In this document: positions 1-6,733 of the stretch, one piece after another
How positions within the stretch are numbered: the stretch's first letter is position 1
Layout of the letters: every line of letters starts with the position of its first letter
From: a bacterium
GTDB lineage: Bacteria; Patescibacteriota; Minisyncoccia; Phycocordibacterales; UBA2163
Reading direction: 5' to 3'
Length of the DNA stretch: 16,690 bases
Assembly: GCA_018648925.1 (NCBI GenBank)
Contig: JABGQE010000012.1
Coordinates: 1 to 16,690, forward strand
The notes under the pieces: model-generated
Seen by the model: the letters and a program-made list of their open reading frames with translations, nothing else
What the model was told of the DNA's origin: nothing
Databases searched by the model: none
Program-made: the position numbers and the translations under genes

Positions 1-530
1 AAGAGAAAGGTTTGGTGTTTACGCCGAAGCTTTCTTCCGACCAAATCGGTCCAGCTTCTATTGATCTGAAGCTAAGTGATACATTTAAAGTTTTTCATAT
101 TGAGAAGCACAGTCTTTTAGACGTAAAAGAAGGACTACCAAAAGATTTCTTAAAAACATACAAAATGAAAAAGGGTGAACGTTTTATACTTCACCCAGAT
201 AGTTTTATTTTAGCAAGCACTGTAGAAAAAATTAAAGTTCCAGATAATATTGTAGTAAGAGTAGAAGGAAAAAGTTCTCTTGGTAGGATAGGGCTTTTGG
301 TCCACACTGCAGGTTTTATAGACCCAGGATTTAAAGGGAATCTTACATTGCAACTTAGTAATCAGTCCAATGTTGCTATTGCTATATACCCAGGGATGTA
401 TATTTGTCAGATTGCTTGTGAATTTTTGTCGTCTCCGGCTGAAGTGCCTTATAATAAAAGAAAAAAATCTTTATATATGAATTCTAATGGATCAAAACAG
501 GCAAATACAAAAAATTTGTTTAAAAAATAG
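1..530 (+). CDS. dcd: dCTP deaminase / dUTPase-family protein (5' end outside window)
   Basis: Trimeric dUTPase-fold protein of the Dcd family, which deaminates dCTP to dUTP (some members also hydrolyse dUTP to dUMP) for thymidylate synthesis. The frame is open to the left edge (EKG before the TTG at 12), and the family's usual N-terminal LSDRDI segment is absent, so the true start lies upstream. Visible motifs are IGPASIDLKL near the start, GKSSLGRIG (nucleotide-binding Ser and Arg) and TAGFIDPGFKG. Two oddities were read from the codons. The family's catalytic Glu (usually LTLELSN) is Gln, codon CAA at 351-353. The hairpin reads VHTAG (300-314) where relatives have VHxTAG, one residue shorter. 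The family assignment is firm, but deaminase activity is doubtful. The next gene is a dCMP deaminase 12 nt downstream, so the two probably form one nucleotide-salvage operon. Confidence 0.85.
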   Translation, partial: EKGLVFTPKLSSDQIGPASIDLKLSDTFKVFHIEKHSLLDVKEGLPKDFLKTYKMKKGERFILHPDSFILASTVEKIKVPDNIVVRVEGKSSLGRIGLLVHTAGFIDPGFKGNLTLQLSNQSNVAIAIYPGMYICQIACEFLSSPAEVPYNKRKKSLYMNSNGSKQANTKNLFKK

Positions 531-542
531 TTTTTAAATTAT

Positions 543-1031
543 ATGGAAGAAAAAAAAGATAAAAGATCATCATGGGACGATTATTTTATGGAAGTTGCGC
601 ATGCTATCTCTAAAAGAGCGACATGTGACAGAGGTAGAAGTGGTTGTGTGATAGCAAAGAACAAACAACTTGTAGTGTCAGGTTACGTAGGCTCACCTCC
701 AGGGTTTTCGCATTGTGATGAAGTAGGGCACCAAATAAAAGAAGTAACACATGAAGACGGAAGTAAATCAAAACACTGTGTTCGTACAGTGCATGCTGAG
801 CAAAATGCAATATGCCAAGCTGCAAAAAATGGTGTGTCTGTAGCTGGCGCAACTTTGTACTGTCGGATGACTCCATGTAGAACATGTGCGATGCTTATAA
901 TAAGCTCTGGTATAAAGAGAATTGTCTGTGAAAGTAAGTATCATCAAGGAGAAGAGTCAGAGAAGATGTTTGAAGATGCGGGTATAGAAGTAGAGCATAT
1001 GGATGATAAGGTACAGAATTACCCTAAATAA
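543..1031 (+). CDS. dCMP deaminase (ComEB-like, cytidine/deoxycytidylate deaminase family)
   Basis: 162 residues. This zinc enzyme converts dCMP to dUMP, the substrate of thymidylate synthase. The catalytic zinc site is complete: H84-A-E86 (HAEQNAI, with the proton-shuttling Glu) and P111-C112-R-T-C115. A Cys/His-rich stretch (C35, H57, C58, H63, H78, C79) is typical of dCMP deaminases rather than the shorter cytidine deaminases, and may hold a second structural zinc. The ATG at 543 is 12 nt after the dcd stop, with no Shine-Dalgarno and no -10 box at the spacing used by operon-first genes here, so it is probably co-transcribed with dcd. With the Dcd homologue possibly inactive as a deaminase, this may be the main route from deoxycytidine nucleotides to dUMP (inference). 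ComEB of Bacillus, named from a competence operon, belongs to this family. Confidence 0.93.
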   Translation: MEEKKDKRSSWDDYFMEVAHAISKRATCDRGRSGCVIAKNKQLVVSGYVGSPPGFSHCDEVGHQIKEVTHEDGSKSKHCVRTVHAEQNAICQAAKNGVSVAGATLYCRMTPCRTCAMLIISSGIKRIVCESKYHQGEESEKMFEDAGIEVEHMDDKVQNYPK

Positions 1032-1084
1032 ACGCCTAGAATAGCCCTGCCTGCCGGCAGGCAGGAATTTAAGGCGGTTTTGTT
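1030..1084 (+). terminator. Palindrome-based hairpin with T-rich tail, possible terminator
   Basis: A perfect 20-bp palindrome at 1046-1065 (half-site CCTGCCTGCC) lies inside a weaker outer stem: CGCCT at 1033-1037 pairs with AGGCG at 1072-1076, and AAA 1030-1032 pairs with TTT 1078-1080 past a bulged G. The 3' side runs into ttttgtt. This could form a cruciform in DNA or a hairpin in RNA and terminate the dcd/dCMP-deaminase operon just before the argS promoter. Termination is uncertain because the T-tract is short and interrupted. Confidence 0.45.
1046..1065. repeat. Perfect 20-bp GC-rich palindrome
   Basis: CCTGCCTGCC followed directly by its reverse complement GGCAGGCAGG, with no spacer. 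It is strikingly GC-rich (16 of 20 bases) within AT-rich surroundings. I believe palindromes of this kind recur between genes in Parcubacteria, but only one copy is present here, so its repeat status is not shown by the window. Confidence 0.8.
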
Positions 1085-1091
1085 ATATAAT
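1081..1091 (+). promoter_or_regulatory. argS promoter (-10 TATAAT, 6 nt from ATG)
   Basis: Consensus TATAAT at 1086-1091, then cagtga, then the ATG at 1098. A TG at 1081-1082 lies slightly too far upstream for a strict extended -10. The predicted +1 is the A of the start codon, so the mRNA would be leaderless. No Shine-Dalgarno is present. Confidence 0.7.
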
Positions 1092-1097
1092 CAGTGA

Positions 1098-2744
1098 ATG
1101 ATTAGAGAAGAACTAAAAAAGGCTATAAAAGAGGCAATCTCAGTTTTAGGATTTGAAATAGAGGATATTCACTTGGAGCATCCTGCTGATTTGTCGTATG
1201 GGGATTATTCTACAAATGTCGCTATGGTGCTTGGAAAAGTAAATAGTAGAAATCCGAAAGAATTAGCGCAAGAGATTGCAGATAAGATTTCTGAAAATAA
1301 ATCAATAGAGAAGGTAGAAGTTGCAGGGGCTGGATTTATAAACTTCTATCTTTCACAAGAATTCTTTACTGAAAGTATTAAAGAAATTTTAAAAGAAAAA
1401 GATAAGTGGGGTAGTAATGGCTCTCTTAAAAAACAAAAAATAATAGTTGAGTATACAGATCCAAATCCATTTAAAGAATTTCATATTGGACACCTAATGA
1501 GTAATGCGGTCGGGGAATCTATCTCACGCCTTGTAGAATTCTCTGGTGCGAGGGTTGTGCGGGCCAATTATCAGGGTGATGTGGGTCTACACGTTGCAAA
1601 AGCGATATTTGGTAAACAAAAAAACCCAGAAATGGCATTTGGTGACGCTTATGCATATGGATCTCAAAATTATGAAGACGAAAAAGCTCAGATAAAAGAA
1701 ATAAACAAAAAAGTATACGAAAAAAGTGATAAAAATATTAATGAAATTTATGAAGAAGGCAGAAAAACATCGTTAGAGTATTTTGAAATAATTTATAAAA
1801 AACTTGGGACAAAGTTTGACGAATACTTCTTTGAAAGTGAAACTGGCCCAAAGGGTTATAAGCTTGTAGAAGAAAATATCGGGAAAATCTTTGAGGAGAG
1901 TGACGGCGCGGTAATCTTCAAAGGCGAGGATGTAGGTTTACATACTAGAGTATTTTTAAATTCAGAAGGGCTTCCAACATATGAAGCAAAAGATTTAGCT
2001 TTAGCCAAAATAAAGAGTAAGAGATTTGATTATGATAAGTCTATTGTAATCACTGGAAATGAAATAAAAGAATATTATAAAGTGATACTTGAGGTTATGA
2101 AACAGATCTTTCCAGAGCTTGCAGAGAAGACAAAACATGTGCCACATGGAATGTTGCGTCTCCCGAGTGGTAAGATGTCGTCTAGAACGGGGGATGTTAT
2201 AACCGGCGAGTCATTAATTGATGAAGTTCAGGCCAGAGTATTTAATAAAATGAATGATTTAAGTATTGAAAATAAAGCTCAGATTTCTGAGCAAATAGCT
2301 ATAGGAGCTATAAAATACTCAATATTAAAGCAATCAGCCGGGAAGGATATAATCTTTGATATGGATAAATCCCTTTCATTTGAGGGTGATTCTGGGCCGT
2401 ATTTGCAATATTCACACACAAGGGCAAGTGCAGTGTTAGAAAAGGCAAAAAAAGGGAAAATTAAGACTAGTTTTAAAACTAACCTTACTGAAACAATAGA
2501 ATTAGAAAAGCTTCTGTATAGATTTAGAGATGTGGTGGAAAGAGCAAATATGGAGTATGAACCACATTACGTGACAACATATCTTACAGAGCTTGCCAGC
2601 GCATTTAATAGTTTCTATGCTAAAGAAAAGATTGTGGATGATAGTAATACAGCCCCATATAAAGTTGCACTTACGGAGGCTTTCAAAATAACAATGAAAA
2701 ATGGTTTGTGGCTTTTAGGTATAAAAACACCTGAAAGAATGTAA
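1098..2744 (+). CDS. argS: Arginyl-tRNA synthetase
   Basis: 548 residues, a full-length class I synthetase that charges tRNA-Arg using ATP. Residues 1-110 form the ArgRS-specific N-terminal (Add-1) domain that contacts the tRNA D-loop. The catalytic Rossmann fold carries the HIGH signature as FHIGH (128-132), preceded by EYTDPNPFKE and followed by NYQGDVGLH. The KMSKS counterpart is KMSSR (359-363) in PSGKMSSRTGD, well kept here although many ArgRS enzymes have lost the canonical lysine. The C-terminal all-helical DALR domain begins near YLQYSHTRA (about 434-442), and the protein ends in the family-typical LGIKTPERM. The start is set by conservation and by a TATAAT box 6 nt upstream. It stands as its own transcription unit between the deaminases and the surface-protein operon. 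Confidence 0.97.
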   Translation: MIREELKKAIKEAISVLGFEIEDIHLEHPADLSYGDYSTNVAMVLGKVNSRNPKELAQEIADKISENKSIEKVEVAGAGFINFYLSQEFFTESIKEILKEKDKWGSNGSLKKQKIIVEYTDPNPFKEFHIGHLMSNAVGESISRLVEFSGARVVRANYQGDVGLHVAKAIFGKQKNPEMAFGDAYAYGSQNYEDEKAQIKEINKKVYEKSDKNINEIYEEGRKTSLEYFEIIYKKLGTKFDEYFFESETGPKGYKLVEENIGKIFEESDGAVIFKGEDVGLHTRVFLNSEGLPTYEAKDLALAKIKSKRFDYDKSIVITGNEIKEYYKVILEVMKQIFPELAEKTKHVPHGMLRLPSGKMSSRTGDVITGESLIDEVQARVFNKMNDLSIENKAQISEQIAIGAIKYSILKQSAGKDIIFDMDKSLSFEGDSGPYLQYSHTRASAVLEKAKKGKIKTSFKTNLTETIELEKLLYRFRDVVERANMEYEPHYVTTYLTELASAFNSFYAKEKIVDDSNTAPYKVALTEAFKITMKNGLWLLGIKTPERM

Positions 2745-2786
2745 AAAATCTCAAGATTTGAGCGTAAACTATGTGGATAAATACCA

Positions 2787-2815
2787 TTGTTTTATACTAT
2801 GGTGTAAGTCATACT
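2787..2815 (+). promoter_or_regulatory. Weak candidate promoter of the surface-protein operon
   Basis: TTGTTT (2787-2792), a 17-bp spacer, then CATACT (2810-2815), 10 nt before the ATG at 2826. This predicts a leader of only a few bases, without a Shine-Dalgarno. An alternative -10, TATACT at 2793-2798, would give a leader of about 20 nt. This is the one operon-first gene here without a clear -10 box at the 6-nt spacing. Confidence 0.35.
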
Positions 2816-2825
2816 AGAGTAATAT

Positions 2826-3164
2826 ATGGAAGAGATACTTCAAAATAAAGAAAATAACGATGACAAAAAATATCCAACAATAATTGTTGTTATTATTGTC
2901 GTAATTTTAATAATTATAGGGTTTTTCCTCTATACAAGTACTTACGATATAACGTTATTAGAAAGAACTTCTGATAAGAAAGTTTTCTCAGAAGAAGAAA
3001 AATTTGAAATCTTAGATAGTTTATCTAAGGATTCAGAAAATACATTATCAATAGAAGAAAAGAGAAGTATTTTGAATGATATTTCAAATAATAAAGCAGA
3101 GGATGCGTATAACTACTCAGAAGAAGGAAAATTACAAATCTTACGTTCTCTTCAAGAAGAATAA
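2826..3164 (+). CDS. Small membrane-anchored protein with three SxEEKxxIL repeats
   Basis: 112 residues, no recognised function. A charged N-terminus (about 1-16) precedes one very hydrophobic helix (about 17-37, rich in Ile and Val), which probably anchors the protein. The rest is acidic and helical, with three copies of a short motif: FSEEEKFEILDSL (54-66), LSIEEKRSILNDI (74-86) and YSEEGKLQILRSL (97-109), spaced 20 and 23 residues apart. Consensus is S-x-E-E-x-K-x-x-I-L-x-x-L, allowing small shifts. These look like repeated amphipathic helices, possibly for protein contact. Topology (short N-terminus inside, repeats outside) is inferred from the basic NDDKK before the helix and is not certain. 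It heads an operon with two exported proteins; only 5 nt separate it from the next gene. Confidence 0.75.
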   Translation: MEEILQNKENNDDKKYPTIIVVIIVVILIIIGFFLYTSTYDITLLERTSDKKVFSEEEKFEILDSLSKDSENTLSIEEKRSILNDISNNKAEDAYNYSEEGKLQILRSLQEE

Positions 3165-3169
3165 AAATT

Positions 3170-4165
3170 ATGAAAAATTCTAATCCAATAATAAAATCAG
3201 GGCATAATATAGTTTTGGTTATCGCTGCACTTCTTTTTATAGCGGTGCTTATATACGGAGCATTTTTTGTAGATGGTGTAAAACAAGCGAGTGCGGGTAG
3301 CTCTCAAAACGTATCTGGGTATGCATGGAGTGACAACATAGGCTGGATTAGTTTTAACTGTACTGATACTAGCTCATGTGGGACTAGTGACTATGGTGTA
3401 AATATTGCTACTAATGGAGCTATGTCCGGATATGCATGGAGCGACAACATTGGTTGGATTAGTTTTGAAGAAAGTGATTTGTCGGGTTGTCCTTCTGGGT
3501 CTTGCACAGCTAAGCTTTCTGGAAATAGTTTACAAGGTTGGGCAAGAGCACTTTCAAATGGTGATGGTTGGGATGGTTGGATTAGCTTAAAAGGCTCTAA
3601 TTATGGAGTTACTAAAAACGGTAATAACCTTGAAGGATATGCATGGGATGCTAGTGATATAAGTAGTGAAAGTATAGGTATAGGATGGATACAATTTAAC
3701 CCTGCATTTGGTAGTGTTACAGTATCTTCTGTTAACGCTCCGACTGTTAGTATTTCTGCTGATCCCGCTACTGTGTTCTCTGGTAATAATTCAACTCTTA
3801 CTTGGACGAGCACAAATGCTACTTCATGTACTGCAAGTATAGGATGGAGCGGTTCAAAGGCGTTTTCTGGTACTGAGGTTGTTGGGCCGCACTCAACTGA
3901 TACTGTGTATCAACTTACGTGTACTAATGAATTGTCATCATCAAATGATAGTGCGACAGTATTTATTGATACATCAACTCAGTGTTCAGATGGTATAGAT
4001 AATGACGGAGACGGACAAATAGACTTCCCACAAGATACAAGCTGTAATAGTTTGGCAGGTGATGACGAATCAATACCTGTATGCGGTAATACTGTATGCG
4101 AAGCTGGAGAAAATCCTGGAACTTGCTCTGCAGACTGCGGAGGCGTGCTATTTGAGGAATTTTAA
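3170..4165 (+). CDS. Exported surface protein with GYAWS/GWISF repeats and Cys-rich C-terminus
   Basis: 331 residues, function unknown. An N-terminal hydrophobic segment (about 13-34) is a signal peptide or anchor. Next come four copies of a GYAW…GWIxF unit: 50-62, 87-99, a variant at 123-140 (GWARALS…GWISL) and 157-176 (GYAWDAS…GWIQF). The first two are near-identical even in DNA. Residues 191-267 look like an Ig-like domain (SISADPATV…LTWTSTNATSCTAS…YQLTCTN). A calcium-loop-like DGIDNDGDGQID follows (274-285), then a Cys-rich CGNTVCEAGENPGTCSADC module (305-323). This domain set is common in predicted surface proteins of Parcubacteria. Paired cysteines imply folding outside the cytoplasm. 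It is the middle gene of a three-gene operon. The last few residues (GGVLFEEF) could be a sorting or assembly tail, but nothing here proves that. Confidence 0.8.
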   Translation: MKNSNPIIKSGHNIVLVIAALLFIAVLIYGAFFVDGVKQASAGSSQNVSGYAWSDNIGWISFNCTDTSSCGTSDYGVNIATNGAMSGYAWSDNIGWISFEESDLSGCPSGSCTAKLSGNSLQGWARALSNGDGWDGWISLKGSNYGVTKNGNNLEGYAWDASDISSESIGIGWIQFNPAFGSVTVSSVNAPTVSISADPATVFSGNNSTLTWTSTNATSCTASIGWSGSKAFSGTEVVGPHSTDTVYQLTCTNELSSSNDSATVFIDTSTQCSDGIDNDGDGQIDFPQDTSCNSLAGDDESIPVCGNTVCEAGENPGTCSADCGGVLFEEF

Positions 4166-4170
4166 GATAA

Positions 4171-4884
4171 ATGCAAAAGACTATAACAAAAACTTTAATA
4201 CTAGCGATAGTCTTAACCGCCGCCCTCGGCGTAAACTACCTCTTCGCTGCATGGACTGGACCAACTCAAGCACCACCTGCAGGTAATACTGACGCGCCAG
4301 TGCATGTCGGGACTACAGATCAGGTTAAGAATGGGGGACTTTCTGTAGATGCACTTTCTGTGTTTGGAAACGGATATTTTCAGGGTAATGTGGGAGTAGG
4401 AGTAGTGGCTCCAAGTGAAGCATTAGAAATTAATGGAAGAATGAAAATTGGAGATAGTACAGAAACACCAGAAGCAGGAACTATTCGTTGGACAGGAGCT
4501 GATTTTGAAGGATATAACGGTAGCGCTTGGGTTTCTCTGGTAAGTGGAGAGGTGGTAATAACAGTAGATCCCAATTATACAGAATGTGTCAATGTTGGTG
4601 GTAGTTGGATAGATGCTCAAAGTACTTGCTATGTTGCAGGCTCCAGTTGTCCATCTGGATGGAGTCCAAATGCGAGTTATAGTAGTGCAATACCAAGTTC
4701 ATGTTCTACATGTTCTGGGGCATGTACAACAGGATCACATTTTAGAGAAAACAAAACTTCTGCCTGTACTTATCGAAACGGTAGTACATATCTATCCGGT
4801 AGAAACCGAGAAGTCAGATGTAATGTAGGAGGAAGTGCAACCTGTTATGCTCTTCAAACCGAAATTGGTTGTACTAAAAATTAA
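4171..4884 (+). CDS. Exported tail-fibre-like / Cys-rich surface protein
   Basis: 237 residues, function unknown. A signal peptide or anchor (about 5-27) is followed by WTGPTQAPPAGNTDAPVHVG, a linker style often seen in CPR exported proteins. Residues 54-123 (GGLSVDALSVFGNGYF, NVGVGVVAPSEALEINGRMKIGD, GTIRWTGADFEGYNGSAWVSL) resemble beta-rich phage tail-fibre or trimeric-adhesin shaft repeats. The C-terminal ~100 residues contain ten cysteines (139, 153, 160, 178, 181, 185, 199, 217, 225, 234), an even number consistent with five disulphides outside the membrane. The gene starts 5 nt after the previous stop and ends just before a strong terminator, so it closes the operon. An attachment or host-contact role is plausible but unproven. 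Confidence 0.78.
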   Translation: MQKTITKTLILAIVLTAALGVNYLFAAWTGPTQAPPAGNTDAPVHVGTTDQVKNGGLSVDALSVFGNGYFQGNVGVGVVAPSEALEINGRMKIGDSTETPEAGTIRWTGADFEGYNGSAWVSLVSGEVVITVDPNYTECVNVGGSWIDAQSTCYVAGSSCPSGWSPNASYSSAIPSSCSTCSGACTTGSHFRENKTSACTYRNGSTYLSGRNREVRCNVGGSATCYALQTEIGCTKN

Positions 4885-4893
4885 TTAAACATT

Positions 4894-4931
4894 AAAAGAA
4901 CTTATCCTCATAGAAGGATAAGTTCTTTTTT
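4894..4931 (+). terminator. Strong Rho-independent terminator
   Basis: A perfect 15-bp stem, AAAAGAACTTATCCT (4894-4908) with AGGATAAGTTCTTTT (4915-4929), a 6-nt loop, and a run of six T (4926-4931). It closes the three-gene surface-protein operon and lies immediately before the pilB promoter. Confidence 0.93.
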
Positions 4932-4946
4932 GTATTGTGTTTGTTT

Positions 4947-4955
4947 TGATATAAT
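4947..4955 (+). promoter_or_regulatory. pilB extended -10 promoter (TGaTATAAT, 6 nt from ATG)
   Basis: TG at 4947-4948, one base, then consensus TATAAT (4950-4955), then aaaagt and the ATG at 4962. No good -35 is seen; that position falls in the upstream terminator's T-tract. Predicted +1 is the A of ATG. No Shine-Dalgarno is present. Confidence 0.75.
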
Positions 4956-4961
4956 AAAAGT

Positions 4962-6728
4962 ATGTATATCCAAAAGAAACAGCTTAAAGATTTCATAATA
5001 GATTCTGGACTTGTTTCTCAAAAAGCTTTTGATGAGGCGGAAGAAGAGTCTTCAAAGGACGGAGAGGATACAGAGCAAGATATAGGTAAAGTCCTCGTAA
5101 GTAAAGGTCTCATAAGCGAGGATGATCTGCGTCGCATGCAGGCTTATGTTTTAGGTATTCCGTTTGTGGATCTTAAAGGTAAAAAGATTGATTTTGAGGT
5201 ACTTTCTATGATTCCAGAGCCTATTGCACGCAATAGCAATATTGTAGCTTTCAAAAAAGACGACAAGACTCTTGAGGTTGCTATGCTTGATACTGATGAT
5301 TTAGCAGCAATTGATTTTGTTAAGAAAAAAGTTAATTTAAAGATTTTACCAAGACTTACAAACAATGCTTCAATAAAAGATGCGTTACTTCAGTACCAAA
5401 AGACCCTAAAAGCAGAGTTTGGAGATATCATAAAACGTGAAGCAGATACTATTAAAGATATATCTCCAAGTAATGGGTCCGAAAAAGTATCAGAAGGAGA
5501 GCTTAAAAAACTTGCGGAAGATCTTCCTGTTGTTCGTATCGTAGATTCGCTTTTACGTCACGCTATTATCCAAAATGCCTCAGACATTCACATAGAGCCT
5601 ATGGAAAAGGAGGTCCTTATAAGATACAGGATTGATGGGATATTACACGACGCAATGACATTACCAAAAAGCGCAGCGTCAAGTATTACAGCGCGTATAA
5701 AAGTACTTTCAAAACTTAAACTTGATGAAAAGCGTCTTCCACAAGACGGAAGATTTAAAGTTGAGGTCAATAAAGAGAAAGTCTCTTTTAGAGTATCTAT
5801 ATTGCCGACTTATTTTGGTGAAAAGACAGTAATGCGTCTTCTTAAAGAAAATATCTCAGGATTTTCATTGGAGGGCTTAGGTTTTCACGGGGAAGGACTA
5901 GAAAGAATTCACAGAGCTACAAAACTCAAAACTGGTATGGTTTTGACCACAGGCCCGACTGGTTCTGGAAAGACGACAACACTTTATACGATTTTAGATA
6001 TTTTAAACACACCTGATGTTAATATTTCAACAGTTGAAGATCCTGTTGAGTATCAAATGCCGAGGATTAATCAAACACAAGTAAAACCAGCTATTGGGTT
6101 TACGTTTGCATCAGGACTCCGCTCTTTAGTTCGCCAAGATCCAGATATTATCATGGTAGGTGAGATCCGTGATGAAGAAACAGCATCTCTCGCTGTGAAC
6201 GCTTCATTGACTGGGCACTTGGTATTCTCAACACTTCATACAAACTCTGCAGCGGGGGCAATACCGCGATTGCTTGATATGGAAGCAGAACCTTTCCTTT
6301 TAGTATCAACGATAAGTGTTATTGTCGCGCAAAGGCTTGTAAGGAAGATATGTCCACCAGGAGAAAAATATTTTCTAACCAATGCAGAGATTGAAAAACT
6401 GAAAGAATCTGTTGATCTGGATAAAGTTTTAGATGTTCTAAAAGAAGAAAATATTGTAGATAAAAAAGTAGAATGGGAGAAAGTTCCGTTTTATAAGACA
6501 AAAGAAACCGCAGGATGTGAAGACGGATATAGTGGAAGAATAGGTATTCACGAAATACTTGGTATGTCATCAGCTATAAAAGAGCTTATAATGAAAGGAG
6601 CAACAACAGAAGATATTGAGAATCAAGCAAAAAAAGAAGGGATGCTTACGATGATTGAGGACGGTATATTTAAAGCAGCACAAGGATTGACCACAATAGA
6701 GGAAGTATTAAGAGTAGTATCAGAATAA
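4962..6728 (+). CDS. pilB: Type IV pilus assembly ATPase (PilB/GspE family)
   Basis: 588 residues. Cytoplasmic hexameric ATPase that powers pilus extension by acting on the PilC platform. The N-terminal MshEN-like region (about 1-150) is followed by the N2 domain with SDIHIEP (207-213) and YRIDGILHD (222-230). The RecA-like domain has Walker A GPTGSGKTT (331-339), Asp box STVEDPVEY (356-364), Walker B region DIIMVGEIRD (395-404) and His box GHLVFSTLHTNSA (418-430). The usual tetracysteine zinc site is degraded: only C464 (KICPPGEKY) and C519 (AGCEDGYSGR) remain where PilB/GspE relatives carry CxxC pairs. The gene has its own near-consensus promoter, and pilC starts 5 nt after its stop. GspE is the main alternative name; the pilin genes nearby favour a pilus-type machine. 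Confidence 0.95.
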   Translation: MYIQKKQLKDFIIDSGLVSQKAFDEAEEESSKDGEDTEQDIGKVLVSKGLISEDDLRRMQAYVLGIPFVDLKGKKIDFEVLSMIPEPIARNSNIVAFKKDDKTLEVAMLDTDDLAAIDFVKKKVNLKILPRLTNNASIKDALLQYQKTLKAEFGDIIKREADTIKDISPSNGSEKVSEGELKKLAEDLPVVRIVDSLLRHAIIQNASDIHIEPMEKEVLIRYRIDGILHDAMTLPKSAASSITARIKVLSKLKLDEKRLPQDGRFKVEVNKEKVSFRVSILPTYFGEKTVMRLLKENISGFSLEGLGFHGEGLERIHRATKLKTGMVLTTGPTGSGKTTTLYTILDILNTPDVNISTVEDPVEYQMPRINQTQVKPAIGFTFASGLRSLVRQDPDIIMVGEIRDEETASLAVNASLTGHLVFSTLHTNSAAGAIPRLLDMEAEPFLLVSTISVIVAQRLVRKICPPGEKYFLTNAEIEKLKESVDLDKVLDVLKEENIVDKKVEWEKVPFYKTKETAGCEDGYSGRIGIHEILGMSSAIKELIMKGATTEDIENQAKKEGMLTMIEDGIFKAAQGLTTIEEVLRVVSE

Positions 6729-6733
6729 TACAT

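Noticed and set aside
12..14. TTG at 12 as the true start of the Dcd-family gene
   Set aside because: The frame continues upstream with EKG, matching the conserved segment after the missing N-terminus, so the real start is outside the window.
2750..2762. Hairpin CTCAA-gat-TTGAG after argS as a terminator
   Set aside because: Only 5 bp and not followed by a T-run.
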